A stretch of DNA of 64,000 nucleotides from Citrobacter sp. On2M (GCF_018035235.1 NZ_WPCV01000004.1:248001-312000); one strand, 5' to 3'; shown: positions 1-10,961, numbered from the stretch's first letter. The notes: a model not told the origin generated them from the sequence alone. Made by a program: numbers and translations.

Positions 1-101
1 CCTTTCTCGGACAGATCAACGTCATACCAACCGGTAAAACGGTTCTCCTTGTTCCACTGACTTTCACCGTGACGTACCAGAACCAGCTTAGTTACAGCCA
101 T
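1..101 (-). CDS. gpmA: Phosphoglycerate mutase, 2,3-bisphosphoglycerate-dependent (5' end only)
   Basis: Only the first 33 codons are in the window; the gene runs off the left edge. The peptide opens [20 protein letters not shown], and its RHGE motif holds the histidine that is phosphorylated during catalysis in this family. The enzyme interconverts 3- and 2-phosphoglycerate in cytosolic glycolysis. The ATG has a good AGGAGTG ribosome binding site 6–8 bases upstream. A Fur-like box lies about 28 bases upstream of the start. The neighbouring gal operon is on the same strand and ends before this gene, separated by a terminator. Confidence 0.95.
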
Positions 102-128
102 ACACTCACTCCTATAAATCATATTGAA

Positions 129-143
129 TGATAATAATTCTCA
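129..143. promoter_or_regulatory. Fur box upstream of gpmA
   Basis: TGATAAT-A-ATTCTCA matches the 7-1-7 Fur consensus (TGATAAT-n-ATTATCA) at all but one position. It lies in the 5' region of gpmA, which has been described as a Fur-regulon member in E. coli. The site is seen directly; repression by Fur in this organism is inferred. Confidence 0.65.
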
Positions 144-279
144 TTATATTGCCGTAATGCGTCAGCGGCAATCCTTACGCATAACCATAGCGAAAATAGC
201 GCCACAGTGTAAGGTTCTTGTGAACTCAAGGTTGCGATTTTGTCTTTGAACGGTGGGGATTTGAACGGTTCTACTGTGA

Positions 280-320
280 TAAACAAGCAACAGGCCCGAT
301 TCGTTACGTCATCGGGCCTG
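280..320 (-). terminator. gal operon terminator
   Basis: A perfect 10-bp stem (CAGGCCCGAT / ATCGGGCCTG) with a 10-base loop lies 14 bases beyond the galM stop. On the minus strand it is followed by TTGCTTGTTT, an interrupted U tract. It should end the galETKM transcript before gpmA. Confidence 0.75.
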
Positions 321-333
321 GGAGGGGGAACGA

Positions 334-1374
334 TTAAGCTGGTATAAACCGGTATTCCGTCACGCTGGTGTACTCTTCGCCAGGACGCAGGAAGCAGTCT
401 GGCTGCGGCCATTCCGGATGGTTCGGGCTGTCCGGCAGGAACTCGCTTTCCAGCGCCAGACCTTGCCAGTCGGCGTAGGCGTCAGGACCACGGGATGGCG
501 TACCGCCGAGGAAATTTCCGGAATAAAACTGCAAAGCCGGGGCAGAGGTGTAGACCTCCATCTGCAGTTTTTCATCCTGTGACCACAGATTCGCGATCGG
601 TTTGCGGCTATCGCCTTGCGCCTGTAGCAAGAAAGCGTGATCGTAACCTTTTACTTTCCGCTGATCGTCATCGGCCAAAAATTCGCTGTCGATAACTTTC
701 GCCACGCGGAAATCGAACGCGGTACCAGCCACCGGCTTCAGTCCGTCGTGTGGGATACCCATTTCATCCACCGGCAAGTACTCGTCAGCGAAGATCTGCA
801 GCTTATGTTGACGGACATCGGTTGTATCACCGTCGAGGTTGAAATAAACGTGGTTGGTAAGATTCACCGGACAGGGCTTATCGACCGTGGCGCGGTAGGT
901 GATCGAAATACGATTATCGTCAGTAAGGCGATACTGCGCGGTCGCGCAAAGATGGCCAGGAAAGCCCTGGTCGCCATCTTCAGACGTTAGGGCGAACAGC
1001 ACCTGACGGTCATTCTGATTGACTATCTGCCAGCGACGTTTGTCGAAACCGTCCGGCCCGCCGTGCAGCTGGTTGTTGCCCTGGCTTGGTATTAATTCAA
1101 CGGTTTCACCGGCAAAAGTATAGCGGCTGTTGGCGATACGGTTAGCGTAGCGACCAATCGACGCCCCCAGAAATGCAGCCTGTTCCGGATATTGTTCCGG
1201 GCTGGCGCACCCGAGTAATGCTTCGCGCACGCTACCATCGCTCAGCGGAATACGCGCAGAGAGCAGGGTCGCGCCCCAGTCCATCAGCGTGACCACCATC
1301 CCTGCGTCATTGCGCAGGGTAATCAGGCGAAACGGCTGACCGTCCGGAGCCTGCACAGGGATTTCGTTTAACAT
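334..1374 (-). CDS. galM: Aldose 1-epimerase (galactose mutarotase)
   Basis: The 346-residue protein is full length for enterobacterial GalM. It interconverts beta- and alpha-D-galactose in the cytosol, supplying the alpha anomer to GalK in the Leloir pathway. Family signatures are visible: the histidine in [14 protein letters not shown] (about residue 104), the histidine in [12 protein letters not shown] (about 175) and the glutamate in [18 protein letters not shown] (about 309) form the expected acid/base set. It is the last gene of galETKM, and its ATG overlaps the end of galK by 7 nt, implying translational coupling. The gal terminator follows. Confidence 0.97.
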   Translation of the reverse strand: MLNEIPVQAPDGQPFRLITLRNDAGMVVTLMDWGATLLSARIPLSDGSVREALLGCASPEQYPEQAAFLGASIGRYANRIANSRYTFAGETVELIPSQGNNQLHGGPDGFDKRRWQIVNQNDRQVLFALTSEDGDQGFPGHLCATAQYRLTDDNRISITYRATVDKPCPVNLTNHVYFNLDGDTTDVRQHKLQIFADEYLPVDEMGIPHDGLKPVAGTAFDFRVAKVIDSEFLADDDQRKVKGYDHAFLLQAQGDSRKPIANLWSQDEKLQMEVYTSAPALQFYSGNFLGGTPSRGPDAYADWQGLALESEFLPDSPNHPEWPQPDCFLRPGEEYTSVTEYRFIPA

Positions 1375-2516
1375 TGTCCGGCTCCTTGTGAAGGTTTGCA
1401 GACGTAGAATGTTTCTTTGATACCGGTTTTTGCTTCGTATTGCTCAGCGACAGCTTGTTGCACGGCAGGCACCAGATCTTGCGGGATCAGCGCCACGATG
1501 CAGCCGCCGAAGCCGCCGCCAGTCATACGTACACCACCTTTATCGCCGATGGTCGCTTTGACAATTTCAACCAGCGTATCAATTTGTGGCACGGTGATTT
1601 CAAAGTCATCGCGCATTGAGGCGTGAGATTCCGCCATCAATTGTCCCATACGCAGCAGGTCGCCTTTTTCCAACGCCTGCGCGGCTTCAACGGTACGCGC
1701 ATTTTCCGTGATGACGTGGCGGACGCGTTTGGCGACAATCGGATCCAGCTCGTGGGCGACAGCGTTAAATGCTTCAAGACTGACATCACGCAGTGCCGGT
1801 TGCTGGAAGAAACGTGCGCCGGTTTCACACTGTTCGCGACGGGTGTTGTACTCGCTGCCGACCAACGTGCGTTTAAAGTTGCTATTGATGATCACCACCG
1901 CCACACCTTCCGGCATGGAGACAGCTTTGGTGCCCAACGTACGGCAGTCGATCAGTAGCGCATGATCTTTCTTGCCAAGCGCGGAGATCAGCTGATCCAT
2001 AATGCCGCAGTTACAGCCGACAAACTGGTTTTCAGCTTCCTGGCCATTCAGGGCGATTTGTGCGCCGTCGAGCGGCAGGTGATAGAGCTGTTGGAATACC
2101 GTACCCACAGCGACTTCCAGCGAGGCGGAAGAGCTAAGACCTGCGCCTTGCGGGACATTACCGCTGATCACCAGATCCGCACCGCCAAAGGCGTTACTGC
2201 GTTTTTGTAGATGCTTCACCACGCCACGCACGTAGTTCGACCACTGCTGGCTGTCGTGGGCGATAATCGGCGCATCGAGAGAGAACTCATCAATCTGATT
2301 GTCGTAATCAGCGGCGATCACGCGAACTTTTCGATCGTCGCGCGCGGCACAACTGATGACAGTTTGATAGTCGATGGCGCAGGGCAGAACGAAGCCATCA
2401 TTATAATCGGTGTGTTCGCCGATCAGGTTTACGCGACCCGGTGCCTGAATAGTATGGGTGGCTGGGTAGCCAAACGTTTCTGCAAACAGAGATTGTGTTT
2501 TTTCTTTCAGACTCAT
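1368..2516 (-). CDS. galK: Galactokinase
   Basis: The 382-residue GHMP-family kinase phosphorylates alpha-D-galactose at C1 with ATP. The galactokinase signature [19 protein letters not shown] is near residues 27–45, the nucleotide-binding loop [14 protein letters not shown] near 125–138, and the C-terminal GHMP motif [11 protein letters not shown] near 347. Length matches E. coli GalK. It is third in galETKM, starts 3 bases after the galT stop and overlaps galM by 7 nt. Nothing looks disrupted. Confidence 0.98.
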   Translation of the reverse strand: MSLKEKTQSLFAETFGYPATHTIQAPGRVNLIGEHTDYNDGFVLPCAIDYQTVISCAARDDRKVRVIAADYDNQIDEFSLDAPIIAHDSQQWSNYVRGVVKHLQKRSNAFGGADLVISGNVPQGAGLSSSASLEVAVGTVFQQLYHLPLDGAQIALNGQEAENQFVGCNCGIMDQLISALGKKDHALLIDCRTLGTKAVSMPEGVAVVIINSNFKRTLVGSEYNTRREQCETGARFFQQPALRDVSLEAFNAVAHELDPIVAKRVRHVITENARTVEAAQALEKGDLLRMGQLMAESHASMRDDFEITVPQIDTLVEIVKATIGDKGGVRMTGGGFGGCIVALIPQDLVPAVQQAVAEQYEAKTGIKETFYVCKPSQGAGQC

Positions 2517-2519
2517 TAT

Positions 2520-3566
<1,047 letters not shown>

Positions 3567-3575
3567 GATTGGTCC

Positions 3576-4592
3576 TTAATCCGAATATCCCTGTGGGTGG
3601 CGTGACTGCCAGTGCCATGTGTCTTGTGCCATTTCATCCAGCGTGCGGGTCACGCGCCAGTTGAGCTCGCGATCGGCTTTGCTGGCATCAGCCCAGTAGG
3701 CCGGAAGATCGCCATCACGGCGCGGGGCGAAATGGTAATTAATCGGTTTACCGCAGGCTTTGCTGAAGGCATTGACCACGTCCAGCACGCTGCTGCCGAT
3801 GCCTGCGCCAAGGTTGTAAATATGCACACCCTGTTTGTCCGCCAGTTTTTCCATTGCGACAACGTGACCGTCGGCGAGATCCATCACGTGGATGTAGTCG
3901 CGAACGCCGGTGCCATCTTCAGTAGGATAGTCGTTGCCAAATACGGCAAGGGACTCGCGGCGACCCACGGCAACCTGTGCGATGTAAGGCATCAGGTTGT
4001 TGGGAATACCCTGAGGATCTTCCCCCATATCCCCTGATGGATGCGCGCCAACCGGGTTAAAGTAGCGCAACAAAGCAATGCTCCAGTCGGGTTGGGCTTT
4101 TTGCAGATCGGTCAGGATCTGTTCCACCATCAGCTTACTTTTGCCGTACGGACTCTGCGGCGTGCCGGTGGGGAAGCTTTCAACATAAGGAATTTGCGGC
4201 TGATCGCCATAGACGGTCGCGGAGGAGCTGAAAATGAAGTTTTTCACGTTGGCGGCGCGCATGGCGTTTACCAGACGCAGAGTTCCATTGACGTTGTTGT
4301 CATAGTACTCCAGCGGCTTGGCCACGGATTCTCCAACGGCTTTTAACCCGGCAAAATGGATGACCGTGTCAATGGCATGATCGTGCAGAATTTCGGTTAT
4401 CAGCGCTTCGTTACGGATATCTCCTTCCACAAAAGTCGGATGCTTACCACCTAAACGCTCAATGACGGGCAGAACGCTGCGCTTGCTGTTGCAGAGATTA
4501 TCCAGGATCACCACCTCGTGACCGTTTTTCAACAACTGCACGCAAGTGTGGCTTCCGATGTAACCGCTACCACCTGTAACCAATACTCTCAT
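3576..4592 (-). CDS. galE: UDP-glucose 4-epimerase
   Basis: The 338-residue short-chain dehydrogenase/reductase-family enzyme converts UDP-galactose to UDP-glucose using tightly bound NAD. GGSGYIGSHT at residues 7–16 is the NAD fold. SSSATVYGD (Ser124 region) and SPYGKSK (Tyr149, Lys153) are the catalytic triad. A longer frame opens at 4634, but the ATG at 4592 gives the canonical MRVLVTGG start, the E. coli length and a GGAGCG ribosome binding site. It is the first gene of galETKM, and the internal operator OI lies in its early codons. Confidence 0.98.
   Translation of the reverse strand: MRVLVTGGSGYIGSHTCVQLLKNGHEVVILDNLCNSKRSVLPVIERLGGKHPTFVEGDIRNEALITEILHDHAIDTVIHFAGLKAVGESVAKPLEYYDNNVNGTLRLVNAMRAANVKNFIFSSSATVYGDQPQIPYVESFPTGTPQSPYGKSKLMVEQILTDLQKAQPDWSIALLRYFNPVGAHPSGDMGEDPQGIPNNLMPYIAQVAVGRRESLAVFGNDYPTEDGTGVRDYIHVMDLADGHVVAMEKLADKQGVHIYNLGAGIGSSVLDVVNAFSKACGKPINYHFAPRRDGDLPAYWADASKADRELNWRVTRTLDEMAQDTWHWQSRHPQGYSD
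4558..4573. promoter_or_regulatory. gal internal operator OI (GalR/GalS site) inside galE
   Basis: On the coding strand, GTGGTAGCGGTTACAT matches the E. coli internal gal operator, embedded in galE codons for GGSGYIG. Together with OE about 113 bp away it would allow the repression loop known for E. coli gal. Confidence 0.85.
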
Positions 4593-4623
4593 AATTCGCT
4601 CCGTTAAGCCTATGGTATGCAAT

Positions 4624-4668
4624 AACCATAGCATAACAAAGATGCGAAAAGTGTGACATGGAATAAAT
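4624..4668 (-). promoter_or_regulatory. gal promoters P1/P2 and CRP site
   Basis: On the minus strand, TATGGTT (4624–4630) and TATGCTA (4629–4635) match the overlapping P1 and P2 –10 elements of E. coli gal. The preceding ATTTATTCCATGTCACACTT block (about 4647–4668) matches the gal CRP site. CRP would activate P1 and repress P2, as in E. coli. Confidence 0.85.
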
Positions 4669-4670
4669 TA

Positions 4671-4686
4671 GTGGAATCGTTTACAC
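4671..4686. promoter_or_regulatory. gal external operator OE (GalR/GalS site)
   Basis: GTGTAAACGATTCCAC (minus strand) matches the E. coli external operator. It lies just upstream of the CRP site. Confidence 0.85.
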
Positions 4687-4770
4687 ACTGGCGTTTTCAC
4701 ATATTTGCAGTGGTTATTTTATTTTAAATCATTACGTTAGGTTGTTATCTCAGCGTTTGTCTGAAAAAAA

Positions 4771-4800
4771 GACAGAAAAAAGGGCGTATTCAAACGCCCT
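4771..4800 (-). terminator. modF terminator
   Basis: The hairpin AGGGCG–8 nt–CGCCCT is followed on the minus strand by a U-rich tract (TTTTTTCTGTC, then a second T run). It lies 10 bases beyond the modF stop and separates modEF from gal. Confidence 0.85.
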
Positions 4801-4810
4801 GGTATGAAAA

Positions 4811-6283
4811 TTAACGCAGTGATGTTTGTTGATAGGTGTAGATATCGCCCTCGGGCACAAACTCCAGACGGTGGGTAATGCAGGCTGGGGCATCTTCGGC
4901 GTGATGAGAGACGAACAACAGCTGAGTTTCGCCTTGACCGATCAGCACATCCACAAAACGACGAATCAGTTGGCGATTGAGCGGATCTAACCCTTGCAAA
5001 GGCTCGTCAAGAATCAACAAGGTAGGGTGTTTAACCAGCGCGCGAACAATCAGCGCCAGCCGCTGTTGACCCCAGGAAAGACTATGGAATGGCGCATCCG
5101 CAGTACGTTTATCGATGCCAAGGATATCCAGCCACTGTTGTACCAGTTTGTGCTGCCTGTCGGAGACGGCCTGGTAAATGCCAATTGAATCAAAATAACC
5201 GGAGAGAATAACGTTGCGTACGGTCGTACTCACCCGATAATCCAGATGCAGACTGCTGCTGACGTAGCCGATGTGTTTTTTGATATCCCAGATAGTTTCA
5301 CCGCTACCCCGACGGCGGCCAAACAGCGTCAGATCGTTACTGTAGCCCTGGGGATGATCGCCGGTGATTAAACTGAGCAGGGTTGATTTTCCCGCACCGT
5401 TGGGGCCGACGATTTGCCAGTGCTCGCCTGGGTTTACCTGCCAGCTCATATGATGAAGGATAGGGCGATCGTTATACGAGACGATGCCATTGTTAAGTAC
5501 AATTCGTGGCTCGTTATCTGACAACGTGCGGCGCACCGAAGGTTCATCCGGTTCGGGTAACTGAATACCTTCCAGTCGTTCGCTATGGGCAAGTTGAGCG
5601 ATTAATGCCTGTTGCAGAAGGTCGGCTTTCGCGCCGGTTTCTGTCAGCGTGCAATCGGCAAGCACGCCGGCAAACTGCACGAACTCGGGAATTTCATCAA
5701 AGCGGTTAAGCACCAATATCAACGTAAAGCCAGCCTGGTGCAGGTCAGCGAGCAGTTCTGCTAACTGGCAGCGGGATGCCACATCCAGCCCGTCAAAGGG
5801 CTCATCGAGGATCAGTAAATCCGGTGCGGACATTAACGCCTGGCAAAGCAGAGTTTTACGTGTTTCTCCGGTCGAAAGGTATTTGAAACGCCTGTTGAGA
5901 AGGGCAGAGATGCCAAACTGCTGAGCCAATGTAGCGCAGCGGGCGGGATCGCTGATCTCATCCTGAATGATTTCTGCGGTGGTGCGCCCGGTGTCATCTT
6001 CACCGGGGCTGAGAAGATCGGTGTTGTTTCGCTGCCACTCGTCGCTGACCAGCTTCTGGAGCTGTTCAAAGGAGAGTCGGGTGATACGCGTAAACTGACA
6101 GTGGCGCTCGCCTTTCAGCTGCGGTAATTCCCCTGCCAGCGCGCGGGCCAGCGCAGATTTCCCGCTACCGTTAGAGCCAACAAACGCCCAGCTATCACCC
6201 GCGTTTAACGTCAACGCATCTAACTGGAGCGTTTTTGTGTCGCTAAGACGAAACGTGCCTTGCGAAATTTGCAACGATGACAT
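4811..6283 (-). CDS. modF: Tandem ABC ATPase of the molybdate locus
   Basis: The 490-residue protein has two ABC nucleotide-binding domains. Domain 1 has GSNGSGKSA near residue 37, signature LSTGE and Walker B LLILDEPFDGLD. Domain 2 has GPNGAGKST near 290, signature LSWGQQR and LLILDEPLQGLDP. No membrane segment is visible. It is named for its position after modE; its role in molybdate handling is not established. A longer frame starts at 6295, but MSSLQI at 6283 matches the E. coli start. Terminator at 4771–4800. Confidence 0.93.
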   Translation of the reverse strand: MSSLQISQGTFRLSDTKTLQLDALTLNAGDSWAFVGSNGSGKSALARALAGELPQLKGERHCQFTRITRLSFEQLQKLVSDEWQRNNTDLLSPGEDDTGRTTAEIIQDEISDPARCATLAQQFGISALLNRRFKYLSTGETRKTLLCQALMSAPDLLILDEPFDGLDVASRCQLAELLADLHQAGFTLILVLNRFDEIPEFVQFAGVLADCTLTETGAKADLLQQALIAQLAHSERLEGIQLPEPDEPSVRRTLSDNEPRIVLNNGIVSYNDRPILHHMSWQVNPGEHWQIVGPNGAGKSTLLSLITGDHPQGYSNDLTLFGRRRGSGETIWDIKKHIGYVSSSLHLDYRVSTTVRNVILSGYFDSIGIYQAVSDRQHKLVQQWLDILGIDKRTADAPFHSLSWGQQRLALIVRALVKHPTLLILDEPLQGLDPLNRQLIRRFVDVLIGQGETQLLFVSHHAEDAPACITHRLEFVPEGDIYTYQQTSLR

Positions 6284-6349
6284 TTTGTATCCCATTATTT
6301 GCAGCGATTAATAACAGGGATACGTGTTCTTCAAGCTGATGTCAATCAC

Positions 6350-7138
6350 TCAGCATAGTGTGGCGATAATCACCCTGTCAGCATTGAAAAAAGCAGTGAC
6401 GTTCGCGCCTTCCTGCAGCGTCGCACTATTTTCTGTCGGAATGGTTGCACACAGTGTCTGGCCGTCTGGCAGCGTCATCAATACCTCGCACTGTTCTGCG
6501 CCGCGTTCGATATGGCTGATCGTGCCCTGCAGCTGGTTGTCGGCAGCCTGAGCGATAGCGTCATCCTGGGTAATTCCGACCCACGGCGCTTTCAGCAGAA
6601 TCAACACCTCTTTGCCTTCATCAAGGCCCAGACGCTCGCCGCTTTGTGCCGTGATCGCCACCTTCAGGCGCGTTTCGCCATCGGCCAGCAGGACGTCGAC
6701 ATGCTGCTGTACCAGGGAGTGATCGCGGGCGGTAATCGTGCCAAACCACTGGTTACGGGCGCTGGTTTGCAGCGAAAAGCGAGAAATTGCCGCCAGCAGG
6801 CTGTTAAGTGGCAGCGCATCATCATCACTCAAAACATCAAAGGCTTTTTGTTGGATTTGCGCCAGCAAATCGTACAGCTGGATTAAACGTTGGCCGTAGC
6901 GGGTTAACACCGCGCCGCCGCCGCCTTTACCGCCTGTGGCACGCTCAACCAACGTCTGCTCGCTGAGCTGGTTCATTTCGTTAATTGCATCCCAGGCACT
7001 TTTGTAGCTGATGCCTGCATCCTTCGCGCCCTGACTGATGGAGCCGGAAAGCGCAATGTGCTTCAGCAGAGAAATGCGACGGGGATCGGCAAACAGTTTT
7101 TGCTGAAGTTTCAGCGTAAGAAGGATTTCGGCCTGCAT
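6350..7138 (-). CDS. modE: Molybdate-responsive transcription regulator
   Basis: The 262-residue protein has an N-terminal winged helix (about 1–120, including GSISQGAKDAGISYKSAWDA) and two C-terminal Mop/TOBE modules that bind molybdate. With molybdate it represses modABC and activates molybdenum-enzyme genes such as moaA. A GTG lies one codon upstream, but the ATG at 7138 has AGGAG at ideal spacing. ModE-like palindromes occur in this window before modA and before moaA, so its likely targets are local. modF follows 66 bases downstream. Confidence 0.97.
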   Translation of the reverse strand: MQAEILLTLKLQQKLFADPRRISLLKHIALSGSISQGAKDAGISYKSAWDAINEMNQLSEQTLVERATGGKGGGGAVLTRYGQRLIQLYDLLAQIQQKAFDVLSDDDALPLNSLLAAISRFSLQTSARNQWFGTITARDHSLVQQHVDVLLADGETRLKVAITAQSGERLGLDEGKEVLILLKAPWVGITQDDAIAQAADNQLQGTISHIERGAEQCEVLMTLPDGQTLCATIPTENSATLQEGANVTAFFNADRVIIATLC

Positions 7139-7247
7139 CACAAGCTCCTAGCAAAAAAAGGTATTGTGACGGAAAACCATGCCTGAGCAAAGCCGACCGC
7201 ACAAAAGGGGAGTGCTTTTCTGCGTTATGGGGTTAGAATACAGCTAA

Positions 7248-7418
<171 letters not shown>

Positions 7419-7424
7419 TTCCCC

Positions 7425-7458
7425 AAACGCCCGCTCAGTCGGGCGTTTCTATTTTTTC
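7425..7458 (+). terminator. acrZ terminator
   Basis: AAACGCCCG and CGGGCGTTT form a perfect stem, followed by CTATTTTTTC. It lies 7 bases after the acrZ stop. Confidence 0.88.
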
Positions 7459-7575
7459 GCCTTTCTGTTTGTTTTCTCTGACTGCCATTTCTCAAGATCC
7501 TGCTTTCCCTGCCGATATTTTCTTTGTGTAACCTCTAATTGGTATCAATAACCTCTGGGAAAATCCTGTTTTACT

Positions 7576-7599
7576 CGTTATATTTGCGACTACATAACG
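7576..7599. promoter_or_regulatory. ModE operator of modABC
   Basis: CGTTATAT and TACATAACG form the inverted ModE recognition sequence, spaced as in the E. coli modA operator. It ends 19 bases before modA and would cover the promoter, so molybdate-loaded ModE should repress. Confidence 0.87.
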
Positions 7600-7618
7600 A
7601 AACGCAAAGGAGTTACAG

Positions 7619-8392
7619 ATGGCACGTACATGGTTACCCTTGTTTGCAGGGGCAACACTTTCTCTTACCGTTGCCGGGCATGTGCTGGCGGATGAAGGAA
7701 AAATTACCGTTTTCGCAGCGGCATCATTGACCAACGCGATGCAGGATATTGCAACGCAATACAAAAAAGAGAAGAACGTTGACGTCGTCTCCTCTTTTGC
7801 TTCTTCTTCCACACTGGCGCGCCAGATTGAAGCCGGTGCACCAGCCGATCTATTTATTTCTGCCGATCAGAAGTGGATGGACTACGCGGTGGACAAAAAG
7901 TCGATTGATAGCGCAACGCGTGCAACGTTGTTGGGTAACAGCCTGGTGGTTGTGGCACCGAAAGCGAGTGAGCAGAAAGCGTTTGCCATCGACAGCAAAA
8001 CCAACTGGACCAGTTTGTTGAACGGTGGACGTCTGGCCGTTGGCGATCCAGAACATGTTCCAGCAGGCATTTATGCCAAAGAAGCGCTGCAAAAACTGGG
8101 TGCATGGGATACCCTTTCCCCAAAACTGGCGCCTGCTGAAGACGTACGGGGTGCGTTGGCGCTGGTTGAACGTAACGAAGCGCCGCTGGGGATTGTCTAT
8201 GGTTCCGATGCCGTCGCCAGCAAGGGCGTAAAAGTAGTTGCGACTTTCCCGGAAGATTCGCACAAAAAAGTGGAATACCCTATCGCGATTGTTGATGGCC
8301 ACTCCAACGCAACGGTTAGCGCGTTCTATGATTACCTGAAAGGACCGCAGGCTGCTGAAATCTTTAAACGTTATGGATTTACGACCAAGTAA
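7619..8392 (+). CDS. modA: Molybdate-binding periplasmic protein
   Basis: The 257-residue substrate-binding protein of the ModABC importer binds molybdate or tungstate in the periplasm. A Sec signal peptide is visible (MARTWLPLFAGATLSLTVAG, cleavage after VLA at about residue 24). The mature start TVFAAASLTNAM and the segment VSSFASSSTLARQIEAGAPAD carry the oxyanion-binding serines of the family. AAAGGAG lies 8 bases before the ATG. The stop overlaps the modB start by 1 nt (TAATG). ModE operator immediately upstream. Confidence 0.97.
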   Translation: MARTWLPLFAGATLSLTVAGHVLADEGKITVFAAASLTNAMQDIATQYKKEKNVDVVSSFASSSTLARQIEAGAPADLFISADQKWMDYAVDKKSIDSATRATLLGNSLVVVAPKASEQKAFAIDSKTNWTSLLNGGRLAVGDPEHVPAGIYAKEALQKLGAWDTLSPKLAPAEDVRGALALVERNEAPLGIVYGSDAVASKGVKVVATFPEDSHKKVEYPIAIVDGHSNATVSAFYDYLKGPQAAEIFKRYGFTTK

Positions 8393-9081
8393 TGATACTG
8401 ACCGATCCTGAATGGCAGGCCGTTATATTGAGCCTGAAAGTTTCTTCCCTGGCCGTGTTGTTTAGTCTGCCATTTGGGATTTTCTTTGCCTGGTTACTGG
8501 TGCGATGCAAATTCCCGGGCAAAGCGCTGCTCGACAGCGTGCTGCATTTACCGCTGGTACTGCCGCCTGTGGTGGTGGGGTATCTGCTGTTGGTCTCTAT
8601 GGGACGGCGTGGATTCATCGGCGAATGGCTGTATGACTGGTTTGGCATCACCTTTGCCTTTAGCTGGCGTGGTGCCGTGCTGGCCGCTGCGGTGATGTCC
8701 TTCCCGCTCATGGTGCGGGCTATTCGTCTGGCGCTGGAAGGTGTCGACGTCAAGCTGGAGCAGGCCGCTCGTACGCTGGGCGCCGGACGCTGGCGCGTCT
8801 TTATGACTATAACGCTACCGCTGATGCTACCCGGCATTATTGTTGGTACGGTGTTGGCGTTCGCCCGCTCGCTTGGCGAGTTCGGTGCAACAATTACCTT
8901 TGTTTCCAATATACCTGGCGAAACCCGCACTATCCCTTCGGCGATGTATACCCTGATCCAGACTCCGGGCGGCGAAAGCGCGGCGGCAAGATTATGTATC
9001 ATATCCATTGTATTAGCGCTGATTTCGCTGCTGATTTCTGAATGGCTGGCGCGTATTAGCCGTGAGCGGACGGGGCGATAA
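8392..9081 (+). CDS. modB: Molybdate ABC transporter permease
   Basis: The 229-residue inner-membrane permease has five to six hydrophobic segments. The cytoplasmic EAA loop [20 protein letters not shown] (about residues 123–142) contacts ModC. It forms a homodimer in ModB2C2. The start is coupled to modA by a 1-nt overlap, and modC begins 2 bases after the stop. Confidence 0.97.
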   Translation: MILTDPEWQAVILSLKVSSLAVLFSLPFGIFFAWLLVRCKFPGKALLDSVLHLPLVLPPVVVGYLLLVSMGRRGFIGEWLYDWFGITFAFSWRGAVLAAAVMSFPLMVRAIRLALEGVDVKLEQAARTLGAGRWRVFMTITLPLMLPGIIVGTVLAFARSLGEFGATITFVSNIPGETRTIPSAMYTLIQTPGGESAAARLCIISIVLALISLLISEWLARISRERTGR

Positions 9082-9083
9082 TC

Positions 9084-10142
9084 ATGTTGGAACTTAATTT
9101 CACCCAGACGCTGGGGACGCACTGTCTGACGCTCAACGAAACGCTGCCCGCCAGTGGGATCACCGCGATTTTTGGCGTTTCAGGCGCGGGGAAAACCTCA
9201 CTGATTAACGCCATCAGCGGTCTGACACAGCCGCAGTCCGGACGCATCGTGCTCAACGATCGGGTATTAAACGACGTTGAGAAGGGTATCTGCTTAACGC
9301 CTGAAAAACGCCGGGTGGGTTATGTTTTTCAGGATGCGCGTCTGTTCCCGCATTATAAGGTGCGCGGCAATCTGCGCTACGGCATGGCGAAAAGCATGGC
9401 CGGACAGTTTGATAAGCTGGTGGCGTTGTTGGGCATTGAACCGCTGCTTGATCGTCTGCCCGGCGGGCTTTCCGGTGGTGAAAAGCAGCGTGTCGCCATC
9501 GGTCGGGCGCTGCTGACCGCACCTGAGTTATTGCTGCTTGATGAGCCGCTCGCCTCGTTGGATATTCCGCGTAAGCGTGAACTGCTGCCTTACCTGCAAC
9601 GTCTGGCACGCGAAATTAATATTCCGATGCTGTACGTCAGCCACTCGCTGGATGAAATTTTGCACCTGGCCGACAAAGTAATGGTGCTTGAAAGCGGGCA
9701 GGTCAAAGCGTTCGGTTCGCTGGAAGATGTCTGGGGCAGCAGCGTGATGCACCCGTGGCTGCCGAAGGAGCAGCAAAGCAGCATTCTGAAAGTCAGCGTA
9801 CTGGAACATCATCCACACTACGCGATGACCGCGCTGGCGCTTGGCGATCAGCATTTGTGGGTCAATAAACTGGATCAACCACTGCAAACCGCGCTGCGTA
9901 TTCGTATTCAGGCCTCTGATGTTTCGCTGGTGCTACAACCGCCGCAGCAGACCAGTATTCGTAACGTGCTGCGGGCGAAGGTCGCGCAGTGCTATGACGA
10001 TAACGGTCAGGTGGAGGTTCAGCTTGAAGTGGGTGGTAAAACGCTGTGGGCGAGGATCAGCCCATGGGCCAGGGATGAACTGGGGATCAAACCCGGCCAG
10101 TGGCTGTATGCCCAAATTAAGAGCGTGTCGATTACTGCCTGA
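9084..10142 (+). CDS. modC: Molybdate ABC transporter ATP-binding protein
   Basis: The 352-residue ATPase powers ModAB. It shows Walker [10 protein letters not shown] (about residue 31), signature [16 protein letters not shown] (about 129), Walker [13 protein letters not shown] (about 150) and the H-loop in YVSHSLDE. The C-terminal third (about 290–350) is a Mop/TOBE molybdate-sensing domain. It is the last gene of modABC, and its TGA directly abuts the convergent ybhA stop. Confidence 0.97.
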   Translation: MLELNFTQTLGTHCLTLNETLPASGITAIFGVSGAGKTSLINAISGLTQPQSGRIVLNDRVLNDVEKGICLTPEKRRVGYVFQDARLFPHYKVRGNLRYGMAKSMAGQFDKLVALLGIEPLLDRLPGGLSGGEKQRVAIGRALLTAPELLLLDEPLASLDIPRKRELLPYLQRLAREINIPMLYVSHSLDEILHLADKVMVLESGQVKAFGSLEDVWGSSVMHPWLPKEQQSSILKVSVLEHHPHYAMTALALGDQHLWVNKLDQPLQTALRIRIQASDVSLVLQPPQQTSIRNVLRAKVAQCYDDNGQVEVQLEVGGKTLWARISPWARDELGIKPGQWLYAQIKSVSITA

Positions 10143-10961
10143 TTACAGCAGGTGGGAATAGATAAATTTCGCGATGCTGTCGGTGGTGTTATCACCAATC
10201 ACGATATTGGCGCGGGCTTTGACCGCGTCGTCCGCATTACCCATAGCCACGCCAGTGCCTGCGGCTTCCAGCATGCTGATATCGTTAAAGTTATCGCCAA
10301 AGGCAATGACGTTTTCCATTGCCCCCCCCTGGGCTTCAATCCACTGGGTCAGGCGCCGTCCTTTGCTGTTGCCTTTACGGGCAATGTCGACCTGATCGTG
10401 CCAGGACCATTCACACTCCAGTCCCAGCTGTTGTTCAACATGCTTACCAAACTGTTGCAGTTTCGGAATATCTTCGTCGGTTAGGGCAAATTTCCAGACG
10501 GCGTTGACGTCATGCGCAGCCTTCGCCAGCGAAGGCACCTGGGTGAAGGTTGGGCGCTGCTCCGGCGGCAGGGTTTGCGCCCAGTTAGCGGTACGCACCA
10601 CATGCCCGGTTGGGCGCTCATACAGCATGGCTTCATCCACATACATCAGCCCGTGGATCTGATGCTCATCCAGCATGTCGATCAGCTGTAATGCCTGGTC
10701 TACCGGGAGGGGATCGGATTCCAGTACCTTTTTTGCTTGATAATCATACAAGTAGGTGCCGTTGCAGCAAATTGCAGGTGTATCCAGCTCCAGTGCCTGA
10801 TAAAAAGGATGAATAGCAACGTGATGGCGACCTGTGACAATGATAAGTTGGTAGCCTGCTTCTCTGGCGCGCGCGAGCGCTTCGAGAGAGGATGGCAGCA
10901 AGGTTTTTTTCGGGGTCAGCAACGTACCGTCTAAATCCAGGGCAATCACGCGTGCGGTCAT
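10143..10961 (-). CDS. ybhA: HAD-superfamily sugar/pyridoxal phosphate phosphatase
   Basis: The 272-residue Cof-type HAD hydrolase has motif I DLDGTLL (nucleophile Asp near residue 9), motif II in IIVTGR, a lysine in the SKGRRL segment and motif III GDNFNDISML near 222. E. coli YbhA dephosphorylates pyridoxal 5'-phosphate and some sugar phosphates. It is convergent with modC (stops abut) and divergent from pgl. An uninterrupted run of eight G residues occurs in the coding strand at 10322–10329. Confidence 0.93.
   Translation of the reverse strand: MTARVIALDLDGTLLTPKKTLLPSSLEALARAREAGYQLIIVTGRHHVAIHPFYQALELDTPAICCNGTYLYDYQAKKVLESDPLPVDQALQLIDMLDEHQIHGLMYVDEAMLYERPTGHVVRTANWAQTLPPEQRPTFTQVPSLAKAAHDVNAVWKFALTDEDIPKLQQFGKHVEQQLGLECEWSWHDQVDIARKGNSKGRRLTQWIEAQGGAMENVIAFGDNFNDISMLEAAGTGVAMGNADDAVKARANIVIGDNTTDSIAKFIYSHLL

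Noticed and set aside
7538-7560. Direct repeat AACCTCT before modA
   Set aside because: Two short copies only, with no known site; likely chance.
8379-9122. 247-codon minus-strand open frame
   Set aside because: It is antisense to modB, whose membrane segments and EAA loop are unambiguous.
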